DNA of 64,000 bases from Rhizobium leucaenae USDA 9039 (GTDB lineage Bacteria; Pseudomonadota; Alphaproteobacteria; Rhizobiales; Rhizobiaceae): contig NZ_AUFB01000009.1 of NCBI RefSeq assembly GCF_000426285.1, positions 173,787 to 237,786 of the forward strand. Reading direction: 5' to 3'. Both the position numbers and the translations under genes were made by a program. Of this stretch, positions 8,284-16,839 are shown in pieces. Position 1 is the first letter of the stretch; each line of letters starts with the position of its first letter. The notes beneath the pieces were generated by a model. It did no database searches. It saw nothing but the letters and a program-made list of their open reading frames with translations, and had not been told where the DNA came from.

Positions 8284-9297
8284 TTAGCTCTCCCGCGGCG
8301 GCGGATTGATGGAGGGGGTCGAGCGCGTTGCGCCCGCACGCGGACGCGACGACTGCGAAGGCATACTGCCGTCATTGCTTTCGCCGAAGACCTCGCGGGC
8401 GATAGCGCCGATACCGCCGAGCGAACCGATGAGCGAAGCGGCTTCCATGGGCATCAGCACGATCTTGGAATTACCGGCTGTGCCGATGGATGCGAGTGCC
8501 TCCGTATATTTCTGCGCAACGAAATAGTTGATGGCGTGGATGTCGCCTGCAGCAATCGCTTCCGACACCATACGTGTCGCCTTGGCTTCCGCTTCGGCCA
8601 GGCGTTCGCGCGCCTCCGCATTGCGGAAAGCTGCCTCGCGCTGACCTTCCGCCTGCAGCACCGCAGCCTGTTTGGAGCCCTCGGCCCGCAGGATCTGCGC
8701 GTTGCGCATGCCTTCCGCCTCAAGCACCTGGGCGCGTTTTTCGCGCTCGGCCTTCATCTGCCGCGCCATCGCGTCGACCAGATCCTTTGGCGGCTGTATG
8801 TCCTTGATCTCGACACGAGTGACCTTGATGCCCCAGGGGTGCACCGCATCGTCAACGACGCGCAGCAATCGGTCGTTGATGGCGTCACGGTTGGAAAGCA
8901 GTTCATCCAGGTCCATCGAGCCCATGACGGAGCGGATATTGGTCATGGTCAGATTCTGAATGGCATTTTCGAGATTGGTCACCTGGTAAGCGGCCTGCGC
9001 GGCGTTTAGCACCTGATAGAAGGCGACGGCGTCCGCAGCGATGCTCGCATTGTCCTTTGTGATGACCTCCTGGGTCGGGACGACAAGCACCTGCTCCATG
9101 ACATTCATGCGTGCGCCAACAGACTCAATGAAGGGTACGATCAGATTGAGCCCCGGCTCGAGTGTGCGCGTGTAACGTCCAAAGCGTTGGATCGTATAGC
9201 GATATCCCTGTGCCACGGTCTTGATGCCGGCAAACAGCACGAGGATGACCAAAATTACAAAAGCGACCACGACGATGCTGAAACCACCGACGACCAT
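8284..9297 (-). CDS. SPFH/band 7 (stomatin/QmcA-like) membrane protein
   Basis: A 337-residue protein beginning MVVGGFSIVV. I chose ATG 9297 because GGAGG lies directly upstream; longer in-frame starts at 9309 and 9399 lack a good site. An N-terminal membrane anchor (about 4-25) is followed by the band-7 domain (TVAQGYRYTIQRFGRY, LNLIVPFIESV, PTQEVITKDNASI). A long charged coiled coil comes next (KAEREKRAQVLEAEG repeats, about 190-255), and the tail is Pro/Ser-rich. Proteins of this type form large oligomers at the inner membrane with NfeD partners and often modulate FtsH-type proteolysis. It is paired with the NfeD gene downstream. Confidence 0.92.
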   Translation of the reverse strand: MVVGGFSIVVVAFVILVILVLFAGIKTVAQGYRYTIQRFGRYTRTLEPGLNLIVPFIESVGARMNVMEQVLVVPTQEVITKDNASIAADAVAFYQVLNAAQAAYQVTNLENAIQNLTMTNIRSVMGSMDLDELLSNRDAINDRLLRVVDDAVHPWGIKVTRVEIKDIQPPKDLVDAMARQMKAEREKRAQVLEAEGMRNAQILRAEGSKQAAVLQAEGQREAAFRNAEARERLAEAEAKATRMVSEAIAAGDIHAINYFVAQKYTEALASIGTAGNSKIVLMPMEAASLIGSLGGIGAIAREVFGESNDGSMPSQSSRPRAGATRSTPSINPPPRES

Positions 9298-9650
9298 AAA
9301 ATCCTCCATCGACGCTCCCGCACGATGCAGGTTTGCGTCACTTCGAAACACTGCCGCCATGCCTGCGCATTCGGGCGAACAAGCGACGCAGCAGATCAAT
9401 CAGATGTGGTGGGTTAGCATGTTCCCGGCAAGGGCGGAATGGGCCGCGCCATCCAACCTTTCGCTCCGCTCCGCAGCGCGAAAACTCGCGTTTCCGGACC
9501 GTATTGATGGTCCCGGCGCTCCCCTCAATCTCGCTCCAAGGCCTTGCACCTGACCACACATGTTCATACCTTAAGGAGAGGAAAAATATCCGGTTTCTGC
9601 CGCCGTGCGGCCCTTTGAGCCATGGCATGGCGCTACACCAGGGTGAGATG
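9298..9650. other. Intergenic region, SPFH gene / pseudoprotease gene
   Basis: About 350 bases lie between two divergent genes. Frames are open through it on both strands, but their composition and lack of homology-like motifs do not support a gene. A purine-rich AAGGAGAGG occurs near 9574 without a suitably spaced start. It probably holds both promoters. Confidence 0.4.
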
Positions 9651-10559
9651 ATGAATATCGATAGAACTTTGCGGTCAATCGTGGCCGTGCATGCTTCAAT
9701 TCCGGAAGATGCCTTTACGGCTGGGGCATTGGGAATCCGGCGGGAAGGCAGCGGTGTGGTCATCAGGGACAACGGGCTGGTGGTCACGATCGGCTATCTG
9801 ATCACCGAAGCGGAAGAGGTCTGGCTGACGACCAATGAAGGCCATGTGGTCCCCGCTCATGCGCTTGCCTATGATCAGGAGACCGGTTTCGGTCTGGTCC
9901 AGGCGCTTGGTTCGCTTGGCGTGCCCGCACTGGAATTTGGTAATGCTGCGAGGGCTGCGATTGGTGATCCTGTGGTGATTGCCGACGGAATCGGCCAGTT
10001 CGTTCGGGCAAACATCGTGGCCAAGCAGGAATTCGCCGGCTATTGGGAATATCTGCTGGAGGAGGCGATCTTCGTGGCGCCCGCCCATCCTTCATGGGGA
10101 GGCGCCGCGCTCCTCGACGCCCACGGCAAGCTTTTGGGCATCGGCTCGCTTCACCTGCAGATGGCCTCCCAAAACCAAGAGACTGCCGATATCAACATGG
10201 TCGTGCCGATCGATTTGTTGCCGCCTATTCTCGATGATCTGCTCAATCGAGGCCAGGTCAACAAGCCGCCGCGGCCGTGGCTCGGCGCTTTCTCCGCCGA
10301 AAGCAATGGCGAGGTCGTGGTCATGAGCGTCGCGGAAGGGGGCCCGGCCGCTCAGGCGGGGCTGCAGCGAGGCGATGTCATTTCCGAGATCCGGGACGGC
10401 GAAGTCGATAGCCTGGCCGATTTTTACCGCAAGGTATGGGAAAGCGGCCCCGCCGGCTCAGAAATCCCGATGAGGATATTACGCAACGGGCGCGAAGCAT
10501 GGCTGCGCGTGAAGTCGGCCGACCGCAGCAGCTTTCTCAGGAAGCCGCAACTGCAGTAG
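9651..10559 (+). CDS. HtrA-like trypsin-fold protein with PDZ domain, catalytic triad lost
   Basis: A 302-residue protein (start MNIDRT; the ATG three bases earlier is equally possible after AGGGTGAG). Residues about 20-195 follow the DegP/HtrA protease fold (REGSGVVI, GLVVTIGYLI, then HPSWGGAALLD). A PDZ domain fills about 205-290 (GGPAAQAGLQRGDVISEIRD). Every triad residue appears replaced: Tyr49 where DegP has His, Gly79 for Asp, Trp149 for Ser. No signal peptide is evident, so it may be cytoplasmic. It is best read as a non-proteolytic scaffold or peptide-binding protein. Automatic annotation would call it an S1C serine protease; I would not. Confidence 0.8.
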   Translation: MNIDRTLRSIVAVHASIPEDAFTAGALGIRREGSGVVIRDNGLVVTIGYLITEAEEVWLTTNEGHVVPAHALAYDQETGFGLVQALGSLGVPALEFGNAARAAIGDPVVIADGIGQFVRANIVAKQEFAGYWEYLLEEAIFVAPAHPSWGGAALLDAHGKLLGIGSLHLQMASQNQETADINMVVPIDLLPPILDDLLNRGQVNKPPRPWLGAFSAESNGEVVVMSVAEGGPAAQAGLQRGDVISEIRDGEVDSLADFYRKVWESGPAGSEIPMRILRNGREAWLRVKSADRSSFLRKPQLQ

Positions 10560-10613
10560 CGCACGGCCGTCGCGGCGCCCGGAACATCCGGCGCCTCAAG
10601 AGCATGGCGGGCG

Positions 10614-11639
10614 TCAAACCCAGCCCAGCAATTCCCGCCTCACCACCTTTTCCAGCACCCACATGCCGTCCTCGCTGTCGTTGAGGCACGGAATATGCGT
10701 GAACTTCTCGCCGCCATTGTGGTGGAAGGATTCGGCTGCCTGTTCGGCGATTTCCTCGAGCGTTTCCAGACAATCCGAGACGAAGCCGGGGTTGAGGACG
10801 GCGATGCGTTTCGTGCCTTCCTTGGCAAGGCGCTCCACCGTTTTGTCGGTATAGGGTTGCAGCCATTCCTCCGGTCCGAAGCGGGATTGAAAGGTTAGCA
10901 TGAACCGGTCTTCGGACAGTCCGAGCTTTTCACGCAGCAACCGGCTGGTCTCGACGCATTGCCGATAATAGGGGTCACCCTTCTCGGAATAGGAAAGCGG
11001 GATGCCGTGGAATGAGGCCAGAATCTTCTCCGGTTGCCAGTCGAGCGTGGCGAGGTGCCGAGTGACGGAGTTCGCAAGCGCCTCGATATAGGTCGGATCG
11101 CTGTGATAGTCCGGAACGGTGCGCAATGCCGGTTGCCAGCGCATGGCCATCAGCTTTTCGAACGCCTTGTCATTGACGGTAGCGGTCGTGGCGGCCGCAT
11201 ATTGCGGATAAAGCGGGAACAGCAGGATACGGTTGCATCCCTGATCCTTCAGCACCTGAATGCGCTCGCCGATCGATGGCTTGCCGTAGCGCATGGCCCA
11301 ATCGACGATCACGTCCGGTAGGTCCACCAGCCGCGTGGCCATCAAATCCGATTGGTTTCGCGTGTAGGTGCGCAGAAAACTTTCGTTCTTTTCTTTGTTC
11401 CAGATCGTCTCATAGGCCTTGCCGACTTTGCCGGGGCGGGTGTTGAGGACGATGCCGAACAGGATCGGATACCATTTCCACGGCGACCACTCGATAACGC
11501 GCTTGTCGGTCAGGAATTCGCGCAGATAGCGTCGCATCGACGTGTAGTCGGTGCCGTCAGGCGTGCCGAGATTGACGAGAAGGACGCCGATCTTGCCAGA
11601 TTTTTGCTGCGATTGGCCGGCCGGGACTTCTGCGATCAT
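10614..11639 (-). CDS. hemH: Ferrochelatase
   Basis: A 341-residue enzyme that inserts ferrous iron into protoporphyrin IX, the last step of heme synthesis, at the cytoplasmic side of the inner membrane. It shows the family opening IGVLLVNLGTPDGTDY, the catalytic histidine block SFHGIPLSYSEKGDPY, then TFQSRFGPEEWLQPYT and PGFVSDCLETLEEI. The start chosen is ATG 11639 (MIAEVPAG) with an upstream GAGAGG; a 12-residue longer frame begins at 11675. A terminator between this gene and the upstream nucleotidase indicates its own promoter. Length is normal for proteobacterial HemH. Confidence 0.96.
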   Translation of the reverse strand: MIAEVPAGQSQQKSGKIGVLLVNLGTPDGTDYTSMRRYLREFLTDKRVIEWSPWKWYPILFGIVLNTRPGKVGKAYETIWNKEKNESFLRTYTRNQSDLMATRLVDLPDVIVDWAMRYGKPSIGERIQVLKDQGCNRILLFPLYPQYAAATTATVNDKAFEKLMAMRWQPALRTVPDYHSDPTYIEALANSVTRHLATLDWQPEKILASFHGIPLSYSEKGDPYYRQCVETSRLLREKLGLSEDRFMLTFQSRFGPEEWLQPYTDKTVERLAKEGTKRIAVLNPGFVSDCLETLEEIAEQAAESFHHNGGEKFTHIPCLNDSEDGMWVLEKVVRRELLGWV

Positions 11640-11683
11640 CAATGGTGGTCCTCTCAACGAAACGGAGCACCTCACATAGGAAC

Positions 11684-11712
11684 AAAAACCGGCCCGGGAA
11701 AGCCCGGACCGG
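11684..11712 (-). terminator. Rho-independent terminator of the 5'-nucleotidase gene
   Basis: On the minus strand a perfect ten-base GC stem (CCGGTCCGGG with CCCGGGCCGG) with a four-base loop is followed by TTTTTG. It lies 25 bases past the stop of the nucleotidase-LysM gene and before hemH. Confidence 0.85.
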
Positions 11713-11736
11713 CTGACTTTTTCGAGACAATCGGCG

Positions 11737-14193
11737 TTACTTGGCGGGAATCTTCAATTCGCGACCGACGGTGAGGTGGCGCGGCTTGAGATTGCGGTTG
11801 GCGGCCGCGAGTTTGCGCCATTCGCCGGCGTCGCCGTAATAGGTCTTTGCGAGATCCCAAAGCGTGTCGCCGGCGGCGATGACGTGGGAAGCCGGCGTTT
11901 TCGGCGGCTCGCTGGCCTGAGGCGCCGGTGCGGTGGTCTCCGGTGCCGTGGTTGGCGCGGCGGGAGCCGTTGTCGTCGGCGTGGGGGTTGTCGTTGCGGG
12001 AGCAGTCGTTGCCGGCGCCGTGGTCTCAGGCGTCGACGTGGCGGGCGCGATGGTAGCGGGAGCCGTTGTTACAGGAGCCGTGCTCGTCGTCGGCGGGGTC
12101 GCGGCAGGCGCTGTCGTCTGAGACGTGGACGTGTCTGGGGTCGTGGTGGTGCCGGGGGTTGAAGCAGCAGGCGCGGTCGTAGTTGGCGCGGGCGCCGTTG
12201 TGGCTGGAGCGTTGGTATCGGGCGCCGTTGTTGCGGGAGCAGTGTTCGTCGTCGGCGGGGTTGCGGCAGGCGCCGTCGTCTGAGACGTAGACGTGTCTGG
12301 GGTCGTGGTGGTGCCGGGTGTTGAAGCAGCAGGTGCGGTCGTGGTGGGCGCAGGCGTCGTTGTCGCCGGGGCGGTGGCGGCGGGCGCCGCCGTTGTTTGA
12401 GCGGCGGTCGTCTGAGATGTGGACGTGTCTGGGGTCGTGGTGGCAGTCGGGGTCGAAGCAGCAGGAGCCGTTGCAGAGGATGCTGCGCTTTTATCGGCTG
12501 CAGCCGGGGCGGGCTTCTGATCCGATGATGCTGCCTGTTGCGTTTCCGCCGGCTTGCCTGCCTCCGGTTGGGCCATGGCTGCGGTGCCGCCGACCTGCGT
12601 CACGCGGCCATCGGTATAGGGCTTGTAGGGCCTGTGCGATGCCAGGTAATCGGCGACGACTCCTTCCAGATCAGGGCCGAAGTCATAGGCATTCTTGCCG
12701 TCTTTAGCAAAGACGACGTAACCGTCTCCACCGGCGCGCATATAATTGTTGCTGACGACGCCATAGGTCTTGTTGGGATCGAGCGGCACGAACTCCGTGC
12801 CTTCCTGCACCGTGACGGAGACGATGCGGTCGCCGGGCGGCTTTGACTTGTCGAAGGTATATTTGAGACCAGCGACCTGCGGGAAACGGCCGGCGCCGTC
12901 GTCGATCTGGCTAAGGCCGTTCTCCAGTGCCGCCTTCAGGTCGGCACCCGTCAATTGGAAGGTGGCGATCGTATTCTGAAAAGGCAGCACGGTCAGCACG
13001 TCACCCATGGTCACGTCGCCGGCGCCGATCGAGGCACGCAAGCCGCCGCCGTTCTGGATGGCGATCGTGATGCCCTGGTTTTTCGTGCGGTCGAGCATGG
13101 CATCGGCGACGAGATTGCCCATGGAGCATTCCTGAACGCGGCAAATCTCGCGCGCGCCCTCGATCGGGGCTTGCGCAGAGCCAATGACTTTATGGCGCAG
13201 TTCGTCGATCGGCTTGGCCATTTCCTGGATACGGGCAGCGATTGCGGGGTCCGGTTTGATCGAAGAATCGAGGAGGATCGGATCGCCCTTGGCTTCCTTG
13301 ACGACGCCGTTATCGTCGAAGGTGATGACAATGTCGCCGAGATATTTGCTGTAGGAGGCGGCCTGGACCACCGGAACCTTATAGCCCGCCGGATTGTCGA
13401 CCATGGTCGGATAAGGGCCGGCCGCTTTCGGATCGGTATTCGACAGCAGCGTGTGCGAATGGCCGCCGACGACCACATCGACACCGGCGATCCTGGCGAT
13501 CTGGGCAACATCGCGCGGATAGCCGACGTGGGTGAGCGCGATGATTTTGTTGACGCCCTGCGCCTTTAGCGCATCCACTTCGGCACTGATGGCGGCTGCA
13601 TCGTCGGTGATTTTGACATGCGGACCGGGCGAGGAGAGTTCTGGCGTCTCGGCCGTGACCGCGCCGACGATACCGATTTTTTGGCCGCCGATATCGAGCA
13701 CGATCGATTTCTTGATGCGATCACCAATTTTCGATTGGTCGTCCACGACGAGATTGGCGGTGACGACGGGGAATTGCGCCTTGTCGAGGAAGGCTGCGAG
13801 CGGGCCTTCGCCATCATCGAATTCGTGGTTGCCGACGGTCATGGTGTCGAGCTTCATATCGTTGAGAAATTCGACCTCGGCAGCCCCCTTGTAGGTCGTG
13901 TAGAATAGCGAGCCCTGGAAATTGTCGCCGGCATCGAGCAGCAGGACATTTTGGCCGGCAAGTGCGGCGCGACGCTGGTCGATCGCGGTTTTCAACCGCG
14001 CTGCGCCGCCAAAGCATTCATTCTTGCTTTCTTCTGCGGCAGAGCAGGTGGCGTCGAACTTGTTGATCGGTTCCACGCGCGAATGGAAGTCGTTGAAATG
14101 CAGAATGTTGAGCTGGTAATCCGCGAAGGCGGTGCTGGCGCTGAGCGCCAAGGCCGCGGCGGCCAAAAGACCCATACCAAAGGGCTTCGTCAT
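11737..14193 (-). CDS. Periplasmic 5'-nucleotidase/UDP-sugar hydrolase (UshA-like) fused to LysM
   Basis: An 818-residue exported protein. A signal peptide ends at AFA (about residue 24). The metallophosphatase domain follows, with metal ligands in LHFNDFHS (31-38), DAGDNFQG, GNHEFDDG and GGHSHTLL. The 5_nucleotid_C domain spans about 330-520 and carries GGGLRASI and the substrate block YMRAGGDGYVVF. Residues about 545-760 are an Ala/Thr/Pro-only linker made of repeats. The last 50 residues are a LysM domain (HVIAAGDTLWDLAKTYYGD). Typical UshA proteins stop after the second domain at about 550-650 residues. Here LysM and the linker would tether nucleotide hydrolysis to peptidoglycan. Single gene with its own terminator. 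Confidence 0.9.
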   Translation of the reverse strand: MTKPFGMGLLAAAALALSASTAFADYQLNILHFNDFHSRVEPINKFDATCSAAEESKNECFGGAARLKTAIDQRRAALAGQNVLLLDAGDNFQGSLFYTTYKGAAEVEFLNDMKLDTMTVGNHEFDDGEGPLAAFLDKAQFPVVTANLVVDDQSKIGDRIKKSIVLDIGGQKIGIVGAVTAETPELSSPGPHVKITDDAAAISAEVDALKAQGVNKIIALTHVGYPRDVAQIARIAGVDVVVGGHSHTLLSNTDPKAAGPYPTMVDNPAGYKVPVVQAASYSKYLGDIVITFDDNGVVKEAKGDPILLDSSIKPDPAIAARIQEMAKPIDELRHKVIGSAQAPIEGAREICRVQECSMGNLVADAMLDRTKNQGITIAIQNGGGLRASIGAGDVTMGDVLTVLPFQNTIATFQLTGADLKAALENGLSQIDDGAGRFPQVAGLKYTFDKSKPPGDRIVSVTVQEGTEFVPLDPNKTYGVVSNNYMRAGGDGYVVFAKDGKNAYDFGPDLEGVVADYLASHRPYKPYTDGRVTQVGGTAAMAQPEAGKPAETQQAASSDQKPAPAAADKSAASSATAPAASTPTATTTPDTSTSQTTAAQTTAAPAATAPATTTPAPTTTAPAASTPGTTTTPDTSTSQTTAPAATPPTTNTAPATTAPDTNAPATTAPAPTTTAPAASTPGTTTTPDTSTSQTTAPAATPPTTSTAPVTTAPATIAPATSTPETTAPATTAPATTTPTPTTTAPAAPTTAPETTAPAPQASEPPKTPASHVIAAGDTLWDLAKTYYGDAGEWRKLAAANRNLKPRHLTVGRELKIPAK
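12059..12382 (-). repeat. Tandem repeat, 162-base period, in the nucleotidase linker
   Basis: Two nearly identical in-frame units, 12059-12220 and 12221-12382, each encode 54 residues of Ala/Thr/Pro. A third, diverged partial copy starts about 132 bases further on, at about 12410. Shorter degenerate GTTG/GGAGCC units extend the low-complexity block over about 11925-12480. Such units can expand or contract by slippage or recombination without breaking frame. Confidence 0.8.
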
Positions 14194-14342
14194 CTCTTTC
14201 TCCTGTTGCTCACCATATCCGGCCCGCCCATGTCCCGCAGCGGTACCCCGCGTTGAATCTTTTCATCGCTGCGGAACGAGCGCAAGCAAAAGCTGTTGGG
14301 TTTATTAGGATTTTGCAAAACTACGGGAAAGAAGTCGTTACG

Positions 14343-14663
14343 TCAGGCGCAAGCTTCGATGGAGGCATCGCCATAGGATACCCGCACGGCGGCAATGAAA
14401 TTCCAGCCGACGGCAAGAGTGACGAGCAGGCAGCAAAGTGCTGCAATGCGATGAAGGCGCCGGCTCCCATCGCGGTAAAGCAGGATCGTGCCGACAGCGT
14501 AGATCAGTATGGCGGGCAGGGCGATGATGACGACGCCAATCGGTCCGTCGCAATCGAGCGCCGTGATGCCCTGTGCCTTATAGCTGTTGGCAGGCAGAGC
14601 CGCCGCCAAGATGGCGAGCGGCAGCGCGGCGACGAGAACGAGATAGAGCGCCATTCTGTGCAT
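14343..14663 (-). CDS. Small hypothetical membrane protein
   Basis: A 106-residue protein that I do not recognise. It has three hydrophobic helices: about 6-24 (LYLVLVAALPLAILAAALP), about 44-62 (VVIIALPAILIYAVGTILL) and about 75-93 (AALCCLLVTLAVGWNFIAAV). A short basic loop lies between the last two. Codon use resembles its neighbours. It lies on the same strand as the Omp10 gene, 31 bases downstream of it, so they may share a transcript. The topology suggests an inner-membrane protein. Confidence 0.55.
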   Translation of the reverse strand: MHRMALYLVLVAALPLAILAAALPANSYKAQGITALDCDGPIGVVIIALPAILIYAVGTILLYRDGSRRLHRIAALCCLLVTLAVGWNFIAAVRVSYGDASIEACA

Positions 14664-14694
14664 GGCATGTTATCCGCCGCGCCTGTTTCAGCCT

Positions 14695-15069
14695 CTATCG
14701 GCGATTGAGGGAAAACTGCTTGCCGGCATCCGAGGTGCAGTTGAGCTGAGAAGGGCTGATCAGGGCGCAATTGATCTTCGACTGCGTCTTGCGCACCAGC
14801 GACGTCATGTTGATCTCGATCAAATTGGCGGAAACCATACTGTAGGTACCCGAAGCCAGAACCGAATTGCTGTCGGTGGTGTGCGTCGTGAAGGTGCCGG
14901 CCTGGAAGGTCGAAATGAGGCCGTTCGCATCGCTCCAGTTGCCTTCTACCCCTGTCTGCGGCTGCACGCTGGCGCGCATGGCAGGCGGAGGCCTCGATCC
15001 GCCGAAATCGACACAGGCGGACAATGCTGCAGCGGCGGCGAGAAGGGCAATGCTGGTTCTGATCTTCAT
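14695..15069 (-). CDS. omp10: Outer-membrane lipoprotein Omp10
   Basis: A 124-residue lipoprotein matching the Brucella/Rhizobiales Omp10 family. A type II signal peptide ends in the lipobox LSAC, with Cys19 as the lipidated residue. The mature part begins VDFGGSRPPP and shows the family stretch GVEGNWSDANGLIS, followed by a small beta-rich domain like that of bacterial protease inhibitors (LASGTYSMVSANLIEINMTS). It is expected on the periplasmic face of, or surface-exposed on, the outer membrane. The function in Brucella is linked to envelope integrity, but the biochemical role is unknown. Confidence 0.88.
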   Translation of the reverse strand: MKIRTSIALLAAAAALSACVDFGGSRPPPAMRASVQPQTGVEGNWSDANGLISTFQAGTFTTHTTDSNSVLASGTYSMVSANLIEINMTSLVRKTQSKINCALISPSQLNCTSDAGKQFSLNRR

Positions 15070-15189
15070 AAATATCTCCCGCGATTTGAAGGCGGACTAA
15101 TGTCATATTGGTTGCGGGAACCATGGCGCGGCGATCTGTCGAAAGCAAGGCTCCAGGACCCGTCACTTCGATTTATCCGCCGAGCGTAA

Positions 15190-15220
15190 CAAAAATGCCC
15201 GCACGACCTGTGCGGGCATT
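15190..15220 (-). terminator. Rho-independent terminator of homospermidine synthase
   Basis: On the minus strand AATGCCCGCAC and GTGCGGGCATT form an 11-base stem with a five-base loop, followed by TTTTTGTT. It starts 31 bases past the hss stop codon. Confidence 0.88.
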
Positions 15221-15250
15221 CGAATTTCTAACGTTCGGACGATCTGCCGA

Positions 15251-16702
15251 TCAGCGAACCAGGATGTTCTTGAACTGCCAAGGATCCTTGGTGTCGATGT
15301 CTTCCGGGAAGAGGCCAGGGCGGCCGTCAAGCGGCGTCCAATCGGTGTAGTGGCCTTCAACCGGGCCGAGATACGGCAACTGCACTTGGAGGCAGCGCTT
15401 GTAGTCGATCTCGTCGGCTTCGACGATGCCAGCGGTCGGATTTTCCAGGGCCCAGACCATGCCGGCGAGCACGGCGGAGGTTACCTGAAGGCCCGTTGCA
15501 TTCTGATATGGAGCGATGCGGCGGGTCTCTTCGAGCGACAGGCGCGAACCGTACCAATAGGCGTTCTTGTCGTGGCCATAGAGCAGCACGCCGAGTTCGT
15601 CGATGCCGTCCTCAAGCTCGTCCTCGTCCAGAACGTGATGAACCGGCTGCGCCGTGCCGCCGTTGCCGAACATTTCGTGCAGCGAAAGCACGGCATCGTT
15701 GGCCGGATGGTAGGCATAGTGGCAGGTCGGACGGAAGGTGACGTCGCCATCCTTGTCGCGGACCGTGAAATAGTCGGCGATCGAGATCGACTCGTTGTGC
15801 GTTACGAGGAAACCGTATTGCGGCCCGGGGGTCGGGCACCAGGTGCGAACGCGGGTGTTAGCGCCCGGCTGTTCCAGGTAGATGGCAGCCTTATTGCCCT
15901 TCTTGTGCTTCTTGGCGTTCTTCGGCATCCATTCTTCGTGCGTGCCCCAGCCGAGTTCGGCCGGCTGCATGCCTTCGGAGATGAAGCCTTCGACGGACCA
16001 GGTGTTCCAGAAGACGTTCAGCGGCTTCGGATGCTTGGTGCGCTGGGTGTCGCGCTCGGCAATATGGATGCCCTTGACGCCGACCTTCTTCATCAGCTTG
16101 GCCCAGCCTTCGCGGTCATGCTGATCCGGCTCGTCGAACTTGATGCCGATGTCGTTGGCGAGATTGACAAGCGCCTGCTTGACGAACCAGGACACCATGC
16201 CCGGGTTTGCGCCGCAGGTGGATACTGCCGTTGCGCCGGCGGGGTTCTTTGCCTTTTCCTTGCGCACGGTTTCACGCAGCGCGTAGTTGGTGCGATCGGC
16301 ATTCTTCATGTTCTTGTCGAAATAGAAGCCGAGCCAGGGCTCGACGACAGTATCGATATAGAGCACGTCGTGCTTGCGGCAGAACTTGATGAGATCGAGC
16401 GAGGACGTGTCGACCGAGAGGTTGACGCAGAAGCCCTGGCCGCCGCCTTCCGTCAGGAGCGGCATCAAGAGGTCTTTGTAATTGCTCTTGGTGACATATT
16501 CCTTGATATGGCGGACGCCGTGCTTTTCGAGGATCGCCAGGTGCTCGGCGTCCATCTGCGGGTCGATGACGACCATCCGGCTCTTGTCGAATTTGAAATG
16601 GCGCTCGATCAGGGGCAGGGTGCCGCGGCCGATGGAGCCAAAGCCGATCATCACGATCGGACCGGTAATTTCGGCATATACCGGATAGTTCTGTTCCGTC
16701 AT
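15251..16702 (-). CDS. hss: Homospermidine synthase
   Basis: A 483-residue cytoplasmic NAD-dependent enzyme that makes sym-homospermidine from two putrescines (or spermidine plus putrescine), the characteristic polyamine of rhizobia. The Rossmann signature IGFGSIGRGTLPLI lies near residue 20, followed by the saccharopine-dehydrogenase-like core (DTVVEPWLGFYFD, STCGANPGMVSWFVK) and the conserved TWSVEGFISEGMQPAELGWG block. Length agrees with the bacterial family. AAGGAG lies directly upstream of the ATG. A strong terminator follows, so it is monocistronic. Confidence 0.96.
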   Translation of the reverse strand: MTEQNYPVYAEITGPIVMIGFGSIGRGTLPLIERHFKFDKSRMVVIDPQMDAEHLAILEKHGVRHIKEYVTKSNYKDLLMPLLTEGGGQGFCVNLSVDTSSLDLIKFCRKHDVLYIDTVVEPWLGFYFDKNMKNADRTNYALRETVRKEKAKNPAGATAVSTCGANPGMVSWFVKQALVNLANDIGIKFDEPDQHDREGWAKLMKKVGVKGIHIAERDTQRTKHPKPLNVFWNTWSVEGFISEGMQPAELGWGTHEEWMPKNAKKHKKGNKAAIYLEQPGANTRVRTWCPTPGPQYGFLVTHNESISIADYFTVRDKDGDVTFRPTCHYAYHPANDAVLSLHEMFGNGGTAQPVHHVLDEDELEDGIDELGVLLYGHDKNAYWYGSRLSLEETRRIAPYQNATGLQVTSAVLAGMVWALENPTAGIVEADEIDYKRCLQVQLPYLGPVEGHYTDWTPLDGRPGLFPEDIDTKDPWQFKNILVR

Positions 16703-16839
16703 TCTTTTCTCCTTCGAAAGGCAGGACGCCGTTCGGTCGCTGAAAAATCAATCAGTGTTTGCGCGAAAATGCGAAGTGAACGGCTCTAACCATAAATCGG
16801 TGTCACAATAAAGAGCCGTCCGGGCTTATCGGGCAAATG

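Noticed and set aside
15350..16789. Plus-strand open frame of 479 codons opposite homospermidine synthase
   Set aside because: The minus-strand gene is unambiguous; the plus frame is a G+C-driven shadow.
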